Origin: Pasteurellaceae bacterium 15-036681
GTDB lineage: Bacteria > Pseudomonadota > Gammaproteobacteria > Enterobacterales > Pasteurellaceae
NCBI GenBank assembly: GCA_002002485.1
Contig: MQVI01000002.1
Coordinates: 1-64,000, forward strand
DNA length: 64,000 nt
Reading direction: 5' to 3'
The notes beneath the pieces are model-generated. The model worked only from the letters and a program-made list of their open reading frames with translations, made no database searches and was not told where the DNA came from. Below are positions 47,727 to 56,918 of the stretch, piece after piece. The translations under genes were made by a program, and so were the position numbers. The number at the start of each line of letters is the position of its first letter. Within the stretch, counting starts at the first letter, position 1.

Positions 47727-47754
47727 CCGTTATTCACTGTCCACTTTCCACTTA
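47727..47754 (+). repeat. Right heptamer end of the four-helix-bundle element
   Basis: Four 7-mers, CCGTTAT, TCACTGT, CCACTTT and CCACTTA, are the reverse-complement type of the left-end units. TCCGTTATTCACT at 47726-47738 pairs with AGTGGATAACGGA at 47312-47324 with one mismatch. The array stops one base before the permease ATG, leaving no Shine-Dalgarno there. Confidence 0.8.
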
Positions 47755-47755
47755 T

Positions 47756-48511
47756 ATGATAGGATTTTATACATTAGTACATAAAGAAACCAAACGCGTT
47801 TTGCGCATTTGGCGACAAACCCTTGTGCCTCCCATCATCACGACAACCTTATATTTCCTTATTTTCGGTAAATTGATTGGTCATCGCATTGGCGATATGA
47901 ACGGCGTGAGCTATATGCAGTTTATTGCCCCTGGGTTGATTATGATGTCAGCGATTACGGCGTCTTACACTAATACCGCATCTTCATTTTTCTTAGGCAA
48001 ATTTGTACGTAATATTGAAGAATTGCTGGTTTCTCCACTTTCAACCCACACGATTATTTGGGGGTATGTAGGCGGCAGCGTTGCGCGCGGTGGCTTGGTC
48101 GGTATTCTTGTAATGGCTGTGGCGCTATGTTTTGTTTCGTATGATATTCACTCATGGCTAGTAATCATCCTCACCATGCTAATGACCTGTATTGCATTTG
48201 CACTTGGCGGGCTGATAAACGCAATTTTTGCGAAAACCTTTGACGACATTGGTATTATTCCAACCTTTGTGCTAACGCCTTTAACTTACTTAGGTGGCGT
48301 ATTCTATTCAATCAGCCTATTACCAGATTTCTGGCAAAGTATTTCACATTTTAACCCAATCGTGTATATGGTAAGTGGCTTCCGCTATGGCTTCTTAGGT
48401 ATTAGTGATGTTTCACTTTACTGTACTTTCGGAGTATTAACCGCGTTGATAGTGGGATTATACGCGTGGCTTTATTCGCTGATTGAACGAGGCGTTGGGT
48501 TAAGATCTTGA
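47756..48511 (+). CDS. ABC-2 type permease (YadH-like)
   Basis: A 251-residue membrane protein with six hydrophobic segments and the ABC-2 permease pattern (TLVHKETKRVLRIWRQTLVPPIITTTLYFLIFG, then FVLTPLTYLGGVFYSISLLPDFW). It pairs with the ATPase at 46417. The ATG at 47756 gives the family start but lacks a ribosome site because heptamers precede it. A GTG at 47702 with a strong GAAGGAG lies in frame and would add 18 residues encoded by the element's right end. Which is used is open. Confidence 0.88.
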   Translation: MIGFYTLVHKETKRVLRIWRQTLVPPIITTTLYFLIFGKLIGHRIGDMNGVSYMQFIAPGLIMMSAITASYTNTASSFFLGKFVRNIEELLVSPLSTHTIIWGYVGGSVARGGLVGILVMAVALCFVSYDIHSWLVIILTMLMTCIAFALGGLINAIFAKTFDDIGIIPTFVLTPLTYLGGVFYSISLLPDFWQSISHFNPIVYMVSGFRYGFLGISDVSLYCTFGVLTALIVGLYAWLYSLIERGVGLRS

Positions 48512-48524
48512 TATAACGACATAC

Positions 48525-48545
48525 GGGCGGAATGATTCGCCCTTT
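48525..48545 (+). terminator. Hairpin after the ABC exporter operon
   Basis: GGGCG.../...CGCCC with an eight-base loop, followed by TTTATCC, lies 13 bases after the permease stop. It fits a modest Rho-independent terminator before the dms promoter region. Confidence 0.6.
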
Positions 48546-48593
48546 ATCCTTCCATACTACCGTTAGTATAAACGATTCTCATTAAATAACTTA

Positions 48594-48607
48594 TTGATTT
48601 TAATCAT
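48594..48607 (+). promoter_or_regulatory. FNR box upstream of dmsA
   Basis: TTGATTTTAATCAT matches the FNR consensus TTGAT-N4-ATCAA except for the last base. It lies 127 bp before the dmsA ATG. Anaerobic activation of a DMSO-reductase operon by FNR is well known, so the site fits. No well-spaced -10 box was identified. Confidence 0.7.
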
Positions 48608-48642
48608 ATTCGAATCCAATAATTCTTTGTTGTCTTCGAAAA

Positions 48643-48658
48643 TTTGACTTACCTCACA
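48643..48658 (+). promoter_or_regulatory. CRP-like site upstream of dmsA
   Basis: TTTGACTTACCTCACA matches TGTGA-N6-TCACA at nine of ten positions. It is 76 bp before the dmsA ATG, downstream of the FNR box. Confidence 0.4.
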
Positions 48659-48733
48659 GAATTCATATTGATAAAAAGTTCTAATAACTCCGCTTTTAGT
48701 TTTATTTTGTTATATCAATGTGGAGGAAATTCT

Positions 48734-51163
48734 ATGGATAAGTCAGTTCTTAATCCTGCTTTGACTCGTCGAAGATTTCTAAAAGGCTCTTCTGTTTGTG
48801 CGATTGCTGTTGCAGCAGATCTCTCTTTACCATTCAATGCAATGGCGAATCAACCGAATACGAAGAGTGACGTTTCAGAAGAGAAAGTAGTATGGAGTGC
48901 TTGTACTGTGAACTGCGGTAGCCGTTGTCCGCTACGTATGCATGTGAAAGATAATAAGATTATCTATGTAGAAACAGACAATACTGGCACAGAAACCTAT
49001 AATTTAGATCATCAAGTCCGAGCATGTTTACGCGGGCGTTCAATGCGTCGCCGAGTGTATAATCCTGATCGTTTAAAATATCCAATGAAGCGAATTGGTA
49101 AACGTGGCGAGGGAAAATTCCAGCGAATTACATGGGATGAAGCTCTAACTGAAATTAGTCAATCATTGCGTAAAAATATTGAAAAATATGGCAATGAAAG
49201 TATTTATCTCAATTATGGAACAGGTACGCTTGGTGGAACAATGACGAAGTCATGGCCGCCAGGAGCTACGCTAGTTGCAAGGCTAATGAATTGCATCGGT
49301 GGATATCTCAATCACTATGGAGACTATAGTACTGCACAAATTGCAGTTGGATTAGATTATACCTATGGCGGAGGTTGGGCACTTGGTAATGGTGTAGCGG
49401 ACATGGAAAATAGCAAATTAATTGTGCTATTTGGTAATAATCCTGCAGAGACTCGCATGAGTGGTGGTGGCTTAACTTACAGTATTGAGCAAGCGAGAGA
49501 GAAATCCAATGCGAAAATGATCATTATTGATCCTCGTTACACCGATACTGGAGTTGGTCGTGAAGATGAGTGGATTCCTATTCGTCCTGGTACAGATGCA
49601 GCACTAGTTTCTGCACTGGCTTATGTGATGATTACTGAAGATCTTGTTGATCAAGCTTTCTTAGATAAATATTGTATCGGGTATGATGAAAAAACTTTGC
49701 CTGAAGGAGCTAAACCAAACGCTCACTATAAAGCCTATATTTTGGGACAAGGGGATGACGGTATCGTAAAAAACCCTCAATGGGCTGCAAAAATTACGGG
49801 TATTCCAGAGGCACGAATTATCAAACTTGCGCGTGAGATTGGTAGTACTAAGCCTGCCTGTATTTCTCAAGGGTGGGGGCCACAGCGCCGTAGTAACGGT
49901 GAACTAATTTCTCGTGCTATTGCAATGTTGCCTATTTTAACTGGTAATGTAGGGATTCATGGTGGTAATACTGGAGCACGTGAGAGCACTTATAGCATAC
50001 CATTTGTGCGAATGCCGACATTAACTAATCCAGTTAAAGCAAGTATACCGATGTTTTTATGGACAGATGCTATTTTTCGAGCACATGAAATGACCGCAAA
50101 AACGGATGGTATTCGAGGTGTCGATAAACTTACAGCACCGATTAAAGTGATTTGGAACTACGCCGGAAACTGCCTAATTAATCAACATTCTGAAATTAAT
50201 CGTACACACGAAATTTTACAGGATGAAAGCCAATGTGAATTGATTATAACCATTGATAATCACATGACTTCAACCGCAAAATACAGTGATATCTTATTAC
50301 CGGATTGTACTGCTTCAGAGCAAATGGATTTTGCGCTTGATGCCTTTGTATCCAATATGGCTTATGTGATTTTTGCTGATAAAGTTGTTGAGCCTGCATT
50401 TGAATGCCGTAATATTTACGATATGCTGAGCGATTTAGCTGATAAGTTAGGTGTTAAAGAACAATTTACAGAAGGACGCACGCAAGAAGAGTGGTTACGT
50501 CATCTTTATGCTCAGTCTCGTGAAAAGACACCAGAGTTACCTAGCTTTGAAGAGTTTAGACAGCAAGGTATTTTCAAAAAAGTTGATCCAAAAGGCTTTT
50601 ATGTTGCCTATAAATCTTTCCGTGAGGATCCACAAGCAAATCCACTAAAAACCCCTTCAGGTAAAATTGAAATTTACTCATCACGTTTAGCTGAAATAGC
50701 GCAAGATTGGCAATTAAAAGAAGGGGAAATTATTCATCCTCTTCCAATTCATGCTGATAGTTTTGAGCATTACGGTGATCCATTAATGGAAAAATATCCG
50801 TTACAGCTTAGCGGTTTTCATTACAAAGCACGTACGCATTCAACCTATGGTAATGTGGATGTTTTAAAAGATGCAAATCTACAAGAAGTGTGGATTAACC
50901 CGATTGATGCGGAACCAAGATGCATTAAAAATGGCGACATGATTCGAATCTTTAATGATCGAGGTGAAATTCGTATTCACGCGAAAGTGACACCACGAAT
51001 TATTCCAGGTGTAGTTGCATTAGGGGAGGGAGCTTGGTATGCACCAGATAATAATCGAGTAGATCATGCAGGTTGTATTAATGTGTTAACAACTCAACGC
51101 CCATCCCCTCAGGCCAAAGGCAACCCACAGCATTCCAATTTAGTACAAATTGAGCGTGTGTAA
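48734..51163 (+). CDS. dmsA: Anaerobic DMSO-reductase-type molybdoenzyme, catalytic subunit
   Basis: An 809-residue molybdopterin oxidoreductase. It starts with a twin-arginine signal (RRRFLKGSS) and is exported folded. An [4Fe-4S] motif follows (CTVNCGSRC, then RACLRG). The active-site region HYGDYSTAQIA resembles E. coli DmsA, where the serine ligates molybdenum. The C-terminal molydopterin dinucleotide-binding domain ends with GVVALGEGAWY. The ATG has a strong GGAGG site; the frame upstream (to 48644) is not part of it. First gene of dmsABCD-napF. Substrate could be DMSO or a related N- or S-oxide. Confidence 0.93.
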   Translation: MDKSVLNPALTRRRFLKGSSVCAIAVAADLSLPFNAMANQPNTKSDVSEEKVVWSACTVNCGSRCPLRMHVKDNKIIYVETDNTGTETYNLDHQVRACLRGRSMRRRVYNPDRLKYPMKRIGKRGEGKFQRITWDEALTEISQSLRKNIEKYGNESIYLNYGTGTLGGTMTKSWPPGATLVARLMNCIGGYLNHYGDYSTAQIAVGLDYTYGGGWALGNGVADMENSKLIVLFGNNPAETRMSGGGLTYSIEQAREKSNAKMIIIDPRYTDTGVGREDEWIPIRPGTDAALVSALAYVMITEDLVDQAFLDKYCIGYDEKTLPEGAKPNAHYKAYILGQGDDGIVKNPQWAAKITGIPEARIIKLAREIGSTKPACISQGWGPQRRSNGELISRAIAMLPILTGNVGIHGGNTGARESTYSIPFVRMPTLTNPVKASIPMFLWTDAIFRAHEMTAKTDGIRGVDKLTAPIKVIWNYAGNCLINQHSEINRTHEILQDESQCELIITIDNHMTSTAKYSDILLPDCTASEQMDFALDAFVSNMAYVIFADKVVEPAFECRNIYDMLSDLADKLGVKEQFTEGRTQEEWLRHLYAQSREKTPELPSFEEFRQQGIFKKVDPKGFYVAYKSFREDPQANPLKTPSGKIEIYSSRLAEIAQDWQLKEGEIIHPLPIHADSFEHYGDPLMEKYPLQLSGFHYKARTHSTYGNVDVLKDANLQEVWINPIDAEPRCIKNGDMIRIFNDRGEIRIHAKVTPRIIPGVVALGEGAWYAPDNNRVDHAGCINVLTTQRPSPQAKGNPQHSNLVQIERV

Positions 51164-51173
51164 GGAGTAAATT

Positions 51174-51794
51174 ATGAGTAAACAATTTGGATTCTATTTT
51201 GACTCAGATCGTTGCACAGGCTGTAAGACCTGTGAGTTAGCTTGTAAAGACTATAAAGATTTAGGTGTTGATGTTAATTTTCGTCGTATCTATGAATATA
51301 CAGGAGGCAGCTGGATTCAACAAACTGATGGTTGTTGGAATCAGGATGTTTTTGCTTACTATATGTCCATTTCTTGTAATCACTGTGATGATCCTGCCTG
51401 CGTGAAAGTTTGCCCAACAGGTGCTATGCATAAAAATGCAGATGGGTTTGTGATTGTAGATGAGAAAACGTGTATAGGTTGTCGCTATTGTAGTATGGCT
51501 TGTCCTTATGATGCTCCGCAATATGATGCAACGAAAGGCCATATGACCAAATGTGATGGTTGCTATTCGCGAGTGAAATCAGGCGATAAACTAATTTGCG
51601 TGGAAGCTTGTCCATTAAGAGCATTGGATTTTGCACCGATTGATGAGTTACGTCAGAAATATGGTACACAAGCGTCGATTGCTCCATTGCCATCAGCAGA
51701 GATTACTAAGCCAAATCTTGTAGTAAAACCAAATAAAAATGCTCGCCCAAGTGGTGATTCAACAGGCTTTTTAGCAAATCCAAGGGAGGTTTAA
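51174..51794 (+). CDS. dmsB: DMSO-reductase-type electron-transfer subunit DmsB
   Basis: A 206-residue four-cluster ferredoxin-like subunit that passes electrons from DmsC to DmsA. Four cysteine groups are visible: CTGCKTCELAC, CNHCDDPACVKVCP, CIGCRYCSMACP, and CDGC with CVEACP, each binding one [4Fe-4S] cluster. The ATG follows AAGGAGTAAATT. It lies ten bases after dmsA. Confidence 0.96.
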   Translation: MSKQFGFYFDSDRCTGCKTCELACKDYKDLGVDVNFRRIYEYTGGSWIQQTDGCWNQDVFAYYMSISCNHCDDPACVKVCPTGAMHKNADGFVIVDEKTCIGCRYCSMACPYDAPQYDATKGHMTKCDGCYSRVKSGDKLICVEACPLRALDFAPIDELRQKYGTQASIAPLPSAEITKPNLVVKPNKNARPSGDSTGFLANPREV

Positions 51795-51795
51795 A

Positions 51796-52635
51796 ATGAA
51801 CGCAGGATTAAATGAATTGCCTTTAGTGATTTTCACTGTATTGGCACAAAGCGTAGTAGGTTCTTTCTTACTCTTTACATTTGTACTTTGTCAATTAGAA
51901 AGCAAAAATAGCCGCTTGTATATTCATAAAATGATGTTTATCCCATTGATTTTATTGGGCATTGGTTTTATTGCTTCTATGACTCATCTAGGCTCTCCAG
52001 AACGAGCTTTTAATTCATTAACACGCGTGGGAGAATCCATGCTAAGTAATGAAATTGCAAGTGGTGCGATTTTCTTTGCTTTAGCAGGTTGTTATTGGTT
52101 ATTAGCGATATTAGGAAAAATGCCTGAAAATCTTGGAAAAGTGTGGTTAATCATCACTTCTCTTATTGGCTTAGTATTTATGTATATGATGGCAAATGTG
52201 TATCGTATTAGTTCTGTGCCAACTTGGGATACAGCAGTAACAGATTGGAGTTTTTATCTCACGGTTATCGTAGCAGGATTTGTTTTGGGTTATATGCTAT
52301 TGAAACCAAATCGTTATAGTGAATATAGCTTGAAATGGGTTCCTTGGGTATTTGTAGTCGGAGTCTTGTTTGTTGCGATTATCGTTGTTTACCAAGGAAA
52401 TTTATTGGCAACTACACATTCATCAGTTCAACAAGCGGTAGGTTTAGTTCCTGATTTTGCACCAATGATGGTGGTTCGTTTAAGCTGTTTAGCGGTTGCA
52501 GGCGCATTATTATTTAAAGCTCGAACTCTTCCTCTATTAAGTGTGGCTGTGCTTTTTGCTCTTGTCGCTGAATTTATTGGTCGAGTACTCTTTTACGGTT
52601 CACATATGACATATGGTATGGCCATCTCAGGTTAG
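51796..52635 (+). CDS. dmsC: DMSO-reductase-type membrane anchor DmsC
   Basis: A 279-residue integral membrane protein with eight predicted helices that anchors DmsAB and oxidises menaquinol. It starts LNELPLVIFTVLAQSVVGSFLLF and has the histidine-containing MTHLGSPERAFNSLTRVGESMLSNE loop typical of DmsC. The dmsB stop and dmsC start are adjacent, with GGGAGG inside dmsB. Confidence 0.94.
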   Translation: MNAGLNELPLVIFTVLAQSVVGSFLLFTFVLCQLESKNSRLYIHKMMFIPLILLGIGFIASMTHLGSPERAFNSLTRVGESMLSNEIASGAIFFALAGCYWLLAILGKMPENLGKVWLIITSLIGLVFMYMMANVYRISSVPTWDTAVTDWSFYLTVIVAGFVLGYMLLKPNRYSEYSLKWVPWVFVVGVLFVAIIVVYQGNLLATTHSSVQQAVGLVPDFAPMMVVRLSCLAVAGALLFKARTLPLLSVAVLFALVAEFIGRVLFYGSHMTYGMAISG

Positions 52636-52648
52636 TTGTTAATGGAAG

Positions 52649-52670
52649 CCGCACCTTGTAAGAGGTGCGG
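52649..52670 (+). terminator. Hairpin between dmsC and dmsD
   Basis: CCGCACCT/AGGTGCGG form an eight-base GC-rich stem followed by TTTAAC, 13 bases after dmsC. It probably lowers expression of the chaperone and ferredoxin genes relative to the enzyme subunits. Confidence 0.55.
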
Positions 52671-52687
52671 TTTAACAAGGAGTAAAT

Positions 52688-53302
52688 ATGCAACAAGTTG
52701 ATAATGAATTATATCAATGGATTTCAACCACGGGTCGTTTATTAGGTACATTATTTTATTATGAGCCAAAGGATGAACGTAGTCAGTCTGTGATAGAGTG
52801 GTTTAAACAAGATGATTCTTTAGAATTATGGAAAGGATTAGATAATTTAGAACATATATCCACATTGATTCAGCAAGGTATAAAACAAGATCTTGATAGC
52901 CAGTTCCAAGATCGTTTTATTGGACCTAATCCATTTGTTGCTCCTCCATGGGGTTCTGTTTATCTTGATCCTGAGTCAGTGGTTTTTGGGAATTCATTAT
53001 TGACGTTGCGCGAATTTTTGCGTAAACATCAGATTCAATTTGTGACGAAGTATGAAGAACCCGAAGATCAATTTGGGGTAATGTTATTGCTAAGTGCCTA
53101 TATTGCGGAGCAGAAGCCTCATTTGTTAAATGAATTTCTGAGCCATCATCTTTTCACTTGGAGTTCTCGCTATCTTGAATTGTTTCTTGGGCAAAATGGC
53201 TCTCCATTTTATCAAGCTATGGGGATACTTGCACAAACCACTCTCATTGAATGGGAACAAGAATTAGCCCTTGATAAACAGCAAGCGGTGCTTTATCGCT
53301 AA
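52688..53302 (+). CDS. dmsD: TorD/DmsD-family chaperone
   Basis: A 204-residue all-helical redox-enzyme maturation chaperone. It would bind the DmsA twin-arginine signal until the molybdenum cofactor is inserted. The family mark is the segment FQDRFIGPNPFVAPPWGSVYLDPESVVFG, containing the E-x(0)-P-type motif of DmsD. The ATG follows AAGGAGTAAAT. The next reading frame starts close to its stop. It is separated from dmsC by an attenuating hairpin. Confidence 0.9.
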   Translation: MQQVDNELYQWISTTGRLLGTLFYYEPKDERSQSVIEWFKQDDSLELWKGLDNLEHISTLIQQGIKQDLDSQFQDRFIGPNPFVAPPWGSVYLDPESVVFGNSLLTLREFLRKHQIQFVTKYEEPEDQFGVMLLLSAYIAEQKPHLLNEFLSHHLFTWSSRYLELFLGQNGSPFYQAMGILAQTTLIEWEQELALDKQQAVLYR

Positions 53303-53312
53303 GGATTTGCAA

Positions 53313-53825
53313 ATGCAAGAAAAAGGGGAAAGATATTATGAGGCCTACTTAAGCCATAATACGATCAGTCGTCGTGGCTTATTGAGAGGGATTCTTGGTG
53401 GTTCTGAACATTCAACTGTACATGAAGTGAATGTGTTAAATCGCCCTCCTTTTTCTAGTCCAGAACATCTTTTTCGCCATTTTTGCAATGGTTGTAGCCA
53501 TTGTGTTTCTGCTTGTCCTTATGGTCTAATTCAAATCCAAGATGGTTTAGCTCACTTAGTATTCGATTTTAGCGCGTGTGATTTTTGTGGCAAATGTGCT
53601 GAAATTTGTTCAACTAATGCATTAAATAGTGTTTTCCAAGCAGATACATTATTACGCCCTAAATTTCAATCTCACTGTTTACAGAAAAACAGTCAATCTT
53701 GCCACACTTGCCAACAAACTTGCCCACAGCAAGCAATTTCACCTCAACTTGAGATTGATAATGAAAAATGTAACGGCTGTGGGCAGTGTAAAATTGCCTG
53801 TTTTGTATCGGCAATTAGTTTTTAA
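53313..53825 (+). CDS. napF: NapF-like ferredoxin-type protein
   Basis: A 170-residue cytoplasmic iron-sulfur protein. After a short start with [12 protein letters not shown] come three or four [4Fe-4S] cysteine groups: [32 protein letters not shown] and [11 protein letters not shown]. NapF proteins assist maturation of molybdoenzymes. The start at 53313 (MQEKGERYY) follows AAGGATTTGCAA; the longer frame overlaps dmsD. It closes the dmsABCD operon, in the order known from related genomes. Confidence 0.85.
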   Translation: MQEKGERYYEAYLSHNTISRRGLLRGILGGSEHSTVHEVNVLNRPPFSSPEHLFRHFCNGCSHCVSACPYGLIQIQDGLAHLVFDFSACDFCGKCAEICSTNALNSVFQADTLLRPKFQSHCLQKNSQSCHTCQQTCPQQAISPQLEIDNEKCNGCGQCKIACFVSAISF

Positions 53826-55062
53826 TCGGATTTTGTTGCTTAAATAAGGCAATAGATTTTTGTCTACGCTTATCCAACTCGGCTTTAATCCCAGCTTTTT
53901 CAAATCCATCTTTAATCACGTGTTGCACATCGACGGCATTTGCTGTGTGGTAAAGTTGTTTGGCGTAGTCTGCTTGAGGGTATTCTCGATTTTCAAAACC
54001 TAGACGGCCTTTGGTATCCGCCTCACATACAAGTAATAGATCGAAGAATCGTTCAGGTTTGCGCCACACATCTAATTTATTAAATAATTTCACCACGGTT
54101 TCAGGGCGTAGTTCAAAGATTTTATGAATATGAGTATGAAATTCAGCCACCAATTTGGCAAAATCTTTAGTATGACTTGGCACTTTTAAGCGTGTTGCAA
54201 GCTGTTCCGTTGGGGCGACACCTTTGGCTTCATGTCCATAATGATGAGGTAAAATATCTTTAGGTGTCAAAGCCTTACCTAGGTCATGGCAAAGAGCTGC
54301 AAATAAAACACTTTCTGCATCATGAGCTTGAGGCGTCAGTTTTTTGGCTTGCTCAACCACCATCATGGTATGGATACCACAATCAATTTCTGGATGATGC
54401 TGTTTCGGTTGTGGCACTCTGTATAAGGCATCCACTTCAGGAAATAGCACCTTTAATGCGCCTACTTTGCGAAGCACTTTAAAATATGCTTGTGGGGTAT
54501 CTGTTGCAAATGCCTTTTGGGTTTCTAGCCAAACACGCTCAGCAGTTAAATGTTCTAGTTCACCGCAAGCGGTCATTTCCTTCATAAGTTTTGCAGTTTC
54601 ATCGGCAATGCGAAAACCAAGGGAATAGAAACGTGCAGCAAAGCGTGCCACACGTAGCACGCGTAGTGGGTCTTCACTAAATGCCGGTGAAACATGGCGC
54701 AATAGGCGATTTTCAATATCCGCGATACCACCGTAAAAATCGTGGTAAGTACCATCTTCACTTTGTGCGATAGCATTGATAGTCAGATCTCTGCGAATTA
54801 AATCCTGTTCAAGGGTAACATCAGGAGTAAAATCGCAGATAAAGCCGTTATAACCCGCACCATTTTTGCGTTCGGTACGTGCAAGAGCATATTCTTCACG
54901 TGTTTGTGGGTGAAGAAAAACGGGGAAGTCACTCCCTACTTGCTGATAACCTTGCGAGATCAGTTGTTCAGGTGTGCTACCAACCACTAGCCAGTCTTTA
55001 TCTTTTACGGGCAAGCCGAGGAGTTGATCGCGCACCGCGCCACCGACAAGATAAATATCCAT
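53815..55062 (-). CDS. cca: tRNA CCA-adding enzyme (with HD domain)
   Basis: A 415-residue nucleotidyltransferase that adds or repairs the CCA end of tRNA. It begins with the class II signature [21 protein letters not shown], then [11 protein letters not shown] and the [12 protein letters not shown] region. A C-terminal HD-type domain ([22 protein letters not shown]) gives phosphatase activity, as in E. coli. It overlaps the 3' end of napF by 11 bases (convergent) and the rdgC stop by one base (same strand). Confidence 0.95.
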   Translation of the reverse strand: MDIYLVGGAVRDQLLGLPVKDKDWLVVGSTPEQLISQGYQQVGSDFPVFLHPQTREEYALARTERKNGAGYNGFICDFTPDVTLEQDLIRRDLTINAIAQSEDGTYHDFYGGIADIENRLLRHVSPAFSEDPLRVLRVARFAARFYSLGFRIADETAKLMKEMTACGELEHLTAERVWLETQKAFATDTPQAYFKVLRKVGALKVLFPEVDALYRVPQPKQHHPEIDCGIHTMMVVEQAKKLTPQAHDAESVLFAALCHDLGKALTPKDILPHHYGHEAKGVAPTEQLATRLKVPSHTKDFAKLVAEFHTHIHKIFELRPETVVKLFNKLDVWRKPERFFDLLLVCEADTKGRLGFENREYPQADYAKQLYHTANAVDVQHVIKDGFEKAGIKAELDKRRQKSIALFKQQNPIKN

Positions 55063-55970
55063 TAAATACGTTCCTTAATACCACCAAATTCTTCGATGAT
55101 TTTTTGAGTAAATAAACGAAGCTCTTCTGTCATTAACAGGAAATCCGCGTCGAAACGCTGTGCGATATCTTCTTTTAAAATATCGTCATTTTTTTCACGA
55201 ACTTCATCGGCAAATTTCACACGCGAGAGCGTCGCATCCTCATTTAATACAAACGAGAAATGGTTTTCCCACTCAAGGGCTAATTTTGTTACAAACTTAC
55301 CTGCCATTAAGTGGTTTGCGATCTCTTCAGATTCTAAATCTTGGCGTTTACAACGAATAATACTATCAGTATCAAAAGACTTGAGTTCTGCTTCTTCAAG
55401 TAGCGTTAGCCAACTTGGCGTGTGACCTTTGGCAATCCAGTTTGTCATCATCATGCTTGGTAATTCGGCAAATGAAATTGGCACAACAGGCAAAGAGCCT
55501 AAGGTTTTACGTAATAGTGCGAGGGTATCTTCAGCACGTTTTGCAGAACCTGCGTCGACATAAACGAGTTGACGTTCAAGATCAATCCATAGGGCGGTAA
55601 ATTGGTGTTTGCTAAATGCACGAGGGAGCAGCATTGCGACAACATTATCTTTGATTGCCTGTTTTTCCGTTTTTTTAAGTTTACGCTGTTCTTTTTCTTC
55701 TAGGCTCTGAATGCGATTTTCGGTCTCTTGTTTGATGACATTAGCTGGTAGTAATTTATCTTCTTTGTGTGATACCACTAAAAATTGTTTACCTTGCGAA
55801 AAGTGGAGCAGTTCACTACCTGAAAGCGGAGTCGACCAACCAAATTTGCTCATATCGCTTTGCTGACAAGGTGTATATTTTGTTTGTTGCAATTGTTGTT
55901 CCAAATTATCGCTAGAAAGTTCTAGAGGGCTTGTTAAACGATAAATCATCACATTTTTGAACCAAAACAT
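55062..55970 (-). CDS. rdgC: Recombination-associated protein RdgC
   Basis: A 302-residue ring-forming DNA-binding protein that restrains RecA. The start ([19 protein letters not shown]), the middle ([36 protein letters not shown]) and the end ([25 protein letters not shown]) are all typical. Length is as usual. Its stop overlaps the cca start by one base, so rdgC-cca form a transcript. Confidence 0.96.
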   Translation of the reverse strand: MFWFKNVMIYRLTSPLELSSDNLEQQLQQTKYTPCQQSDMSKFGWSTPLSGSELLHFSQGKQFLVVSHKEDKLLPANVIKQETENRIQSLEEKEQRKLKKTEKQAIKDNVVAMLLPRAFSKHQFTALWIDLERQLVYVDAGSAKRAEDTLALLRKTLGSLPVVPISFAELPSMMMTNWIAKGHTPSWLTLLEEAELKSFDTDSIIRCKRQDLESEEIANHLMAGKFVTKLALEWENHFSFVLNEDATLSRVKFADEVREKNDDILKEDIAQRFDADFLLMTEELRLFTQKIIEEFGGIKERI

Positions 55971-56033
55971 TTAGGAATCCTTTGTTGATACTGTAAAATG
56001 CCTTCATTTTAAAGGGAAACAAAGGAAACAACA

Positions 56034-56852
56034 ATGCAACATCACAAAATAGCGTTTATCGGCGCAGGAAATATGGCTTTTGCGATTATTTCAGGTTTAA
56101 TTAACAGCGGTTATCCTGCAAATTTGGTGAGTGCGAATAACAAGAGTAATGTAGCCCGACGTGAACAATTACGCCAGATGGGATTACAAGTTGAGCTCAC
56201 TAATAAGCAAGCTGTTGAGCAAGCGGAGGTTGTCATTTTAGCGGTTAAACCACAGATGATGGCAGATGTCTGTGCGGAGTTTGCAGAGGTTGATTTCCGT
56301 GATAAATGGGTTATTTCGGTAGCAGCAGGCATTTCAGTAGCGCGTTTAGAGCAGTTATTACCAACGGCTAAAAATATTATTCGTTCAATGCCAAATACGC
56401 CTTCGCTAATTGGTGAAGGCATGTCAGGTTTATTTGCAAAAAAATCGGTAAATCTAACCGCTTGTCAATTTGCTGAGCAGTTACTTTCTGCCGTGGGGCA
56501 GTGCTATTGGGTGGAGTCAGAGCCTCAATTAAATCAAATCATTGCCATCACTGGCAGTAGCCCAGCTTATTTCTTTAAGTTTATGGAAGCGATGCAGAAG
56601 TCAGCAATGGAAATGGGATTTAGTGAAGCAGATTCTCGTGTGCTTATTCAATCAGTTGCCTTAGGGGCAGCAAAAATGGTGATTGCAAATCCAGAAAGTA
56701 GTCTCGCAACACTGCGTGAAAATGTCACTTCTAAAGGTGGCACAACGGCACAAGCCTTAGCTGTATTTGAACAACATAATCTAGATCAGCTTGTTGATCA
56801 GGCAATGAATGCCGCTATTAAGCGTGCCGAAGAAATGGAGAAGTTGTTGTAG
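56034..56852 (+). CDS. proC: Pyrroline-5-carboxylate reductase
   Basis: A 272-residue enzyme for the last step of proline synthesis, reducing pyrroline-5-carboxylate with NAD(P)H. The N-terminal Rossmann motif is IAFIGAGNMAFAIISGL. Family motifs are AVKPQMMADV, the SMPNTPSLIGEGMSGL segment, and the C-terminal ENVTSKGGTTAQALAVFE. It is divergent from rdgC-cca and monocistronic. The ATG follows AAAGGAAACAACA. Confidence 0.97.
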   Translation: MQHHKIAFIGAGNMAFAIISGLINSGYPANLVSANNKSNVARREQLRQMGLQVELTNKQAVEQAEVVILAVKPQMMADVCAEFAEVDFRDKWVISVAAGISVARLEQLLPTAKNIIRSMPNTPSLIGEGMSGLFAKKSVNLTACQFAEQLLSAVGQCYWVESEPQLNQIIAITGSSPAYFFKFMEAMQKSAMEMGFSEADSRVLIQSVALGAAKMVIANPESSLATLRENVTSKGGTTAQALAVFEQHNLDQLVDQAMNAAIKRAEEMEKLL

Positions 56853-56860
56853 GAAGAGGC

Positions 56861-56908
56861 ATCCCTGGCCCATCAATACATGTAATATTATCGATGGGCA
56901 GGGGTGAC
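56861..56908. repeat. Broken palindrome between proC and the YjgR-like gene
   Basis: ATCCCTG-CCCATC and GATGGG-CAGGGGT pair around an AT-rich loop, with one unpaired base. It lies at the junction of convergent genes and may act as a two-way terminator, but it has no T-run. Confidence 0.45.
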
Positions 56909-56918
56909 TATCACAAGG

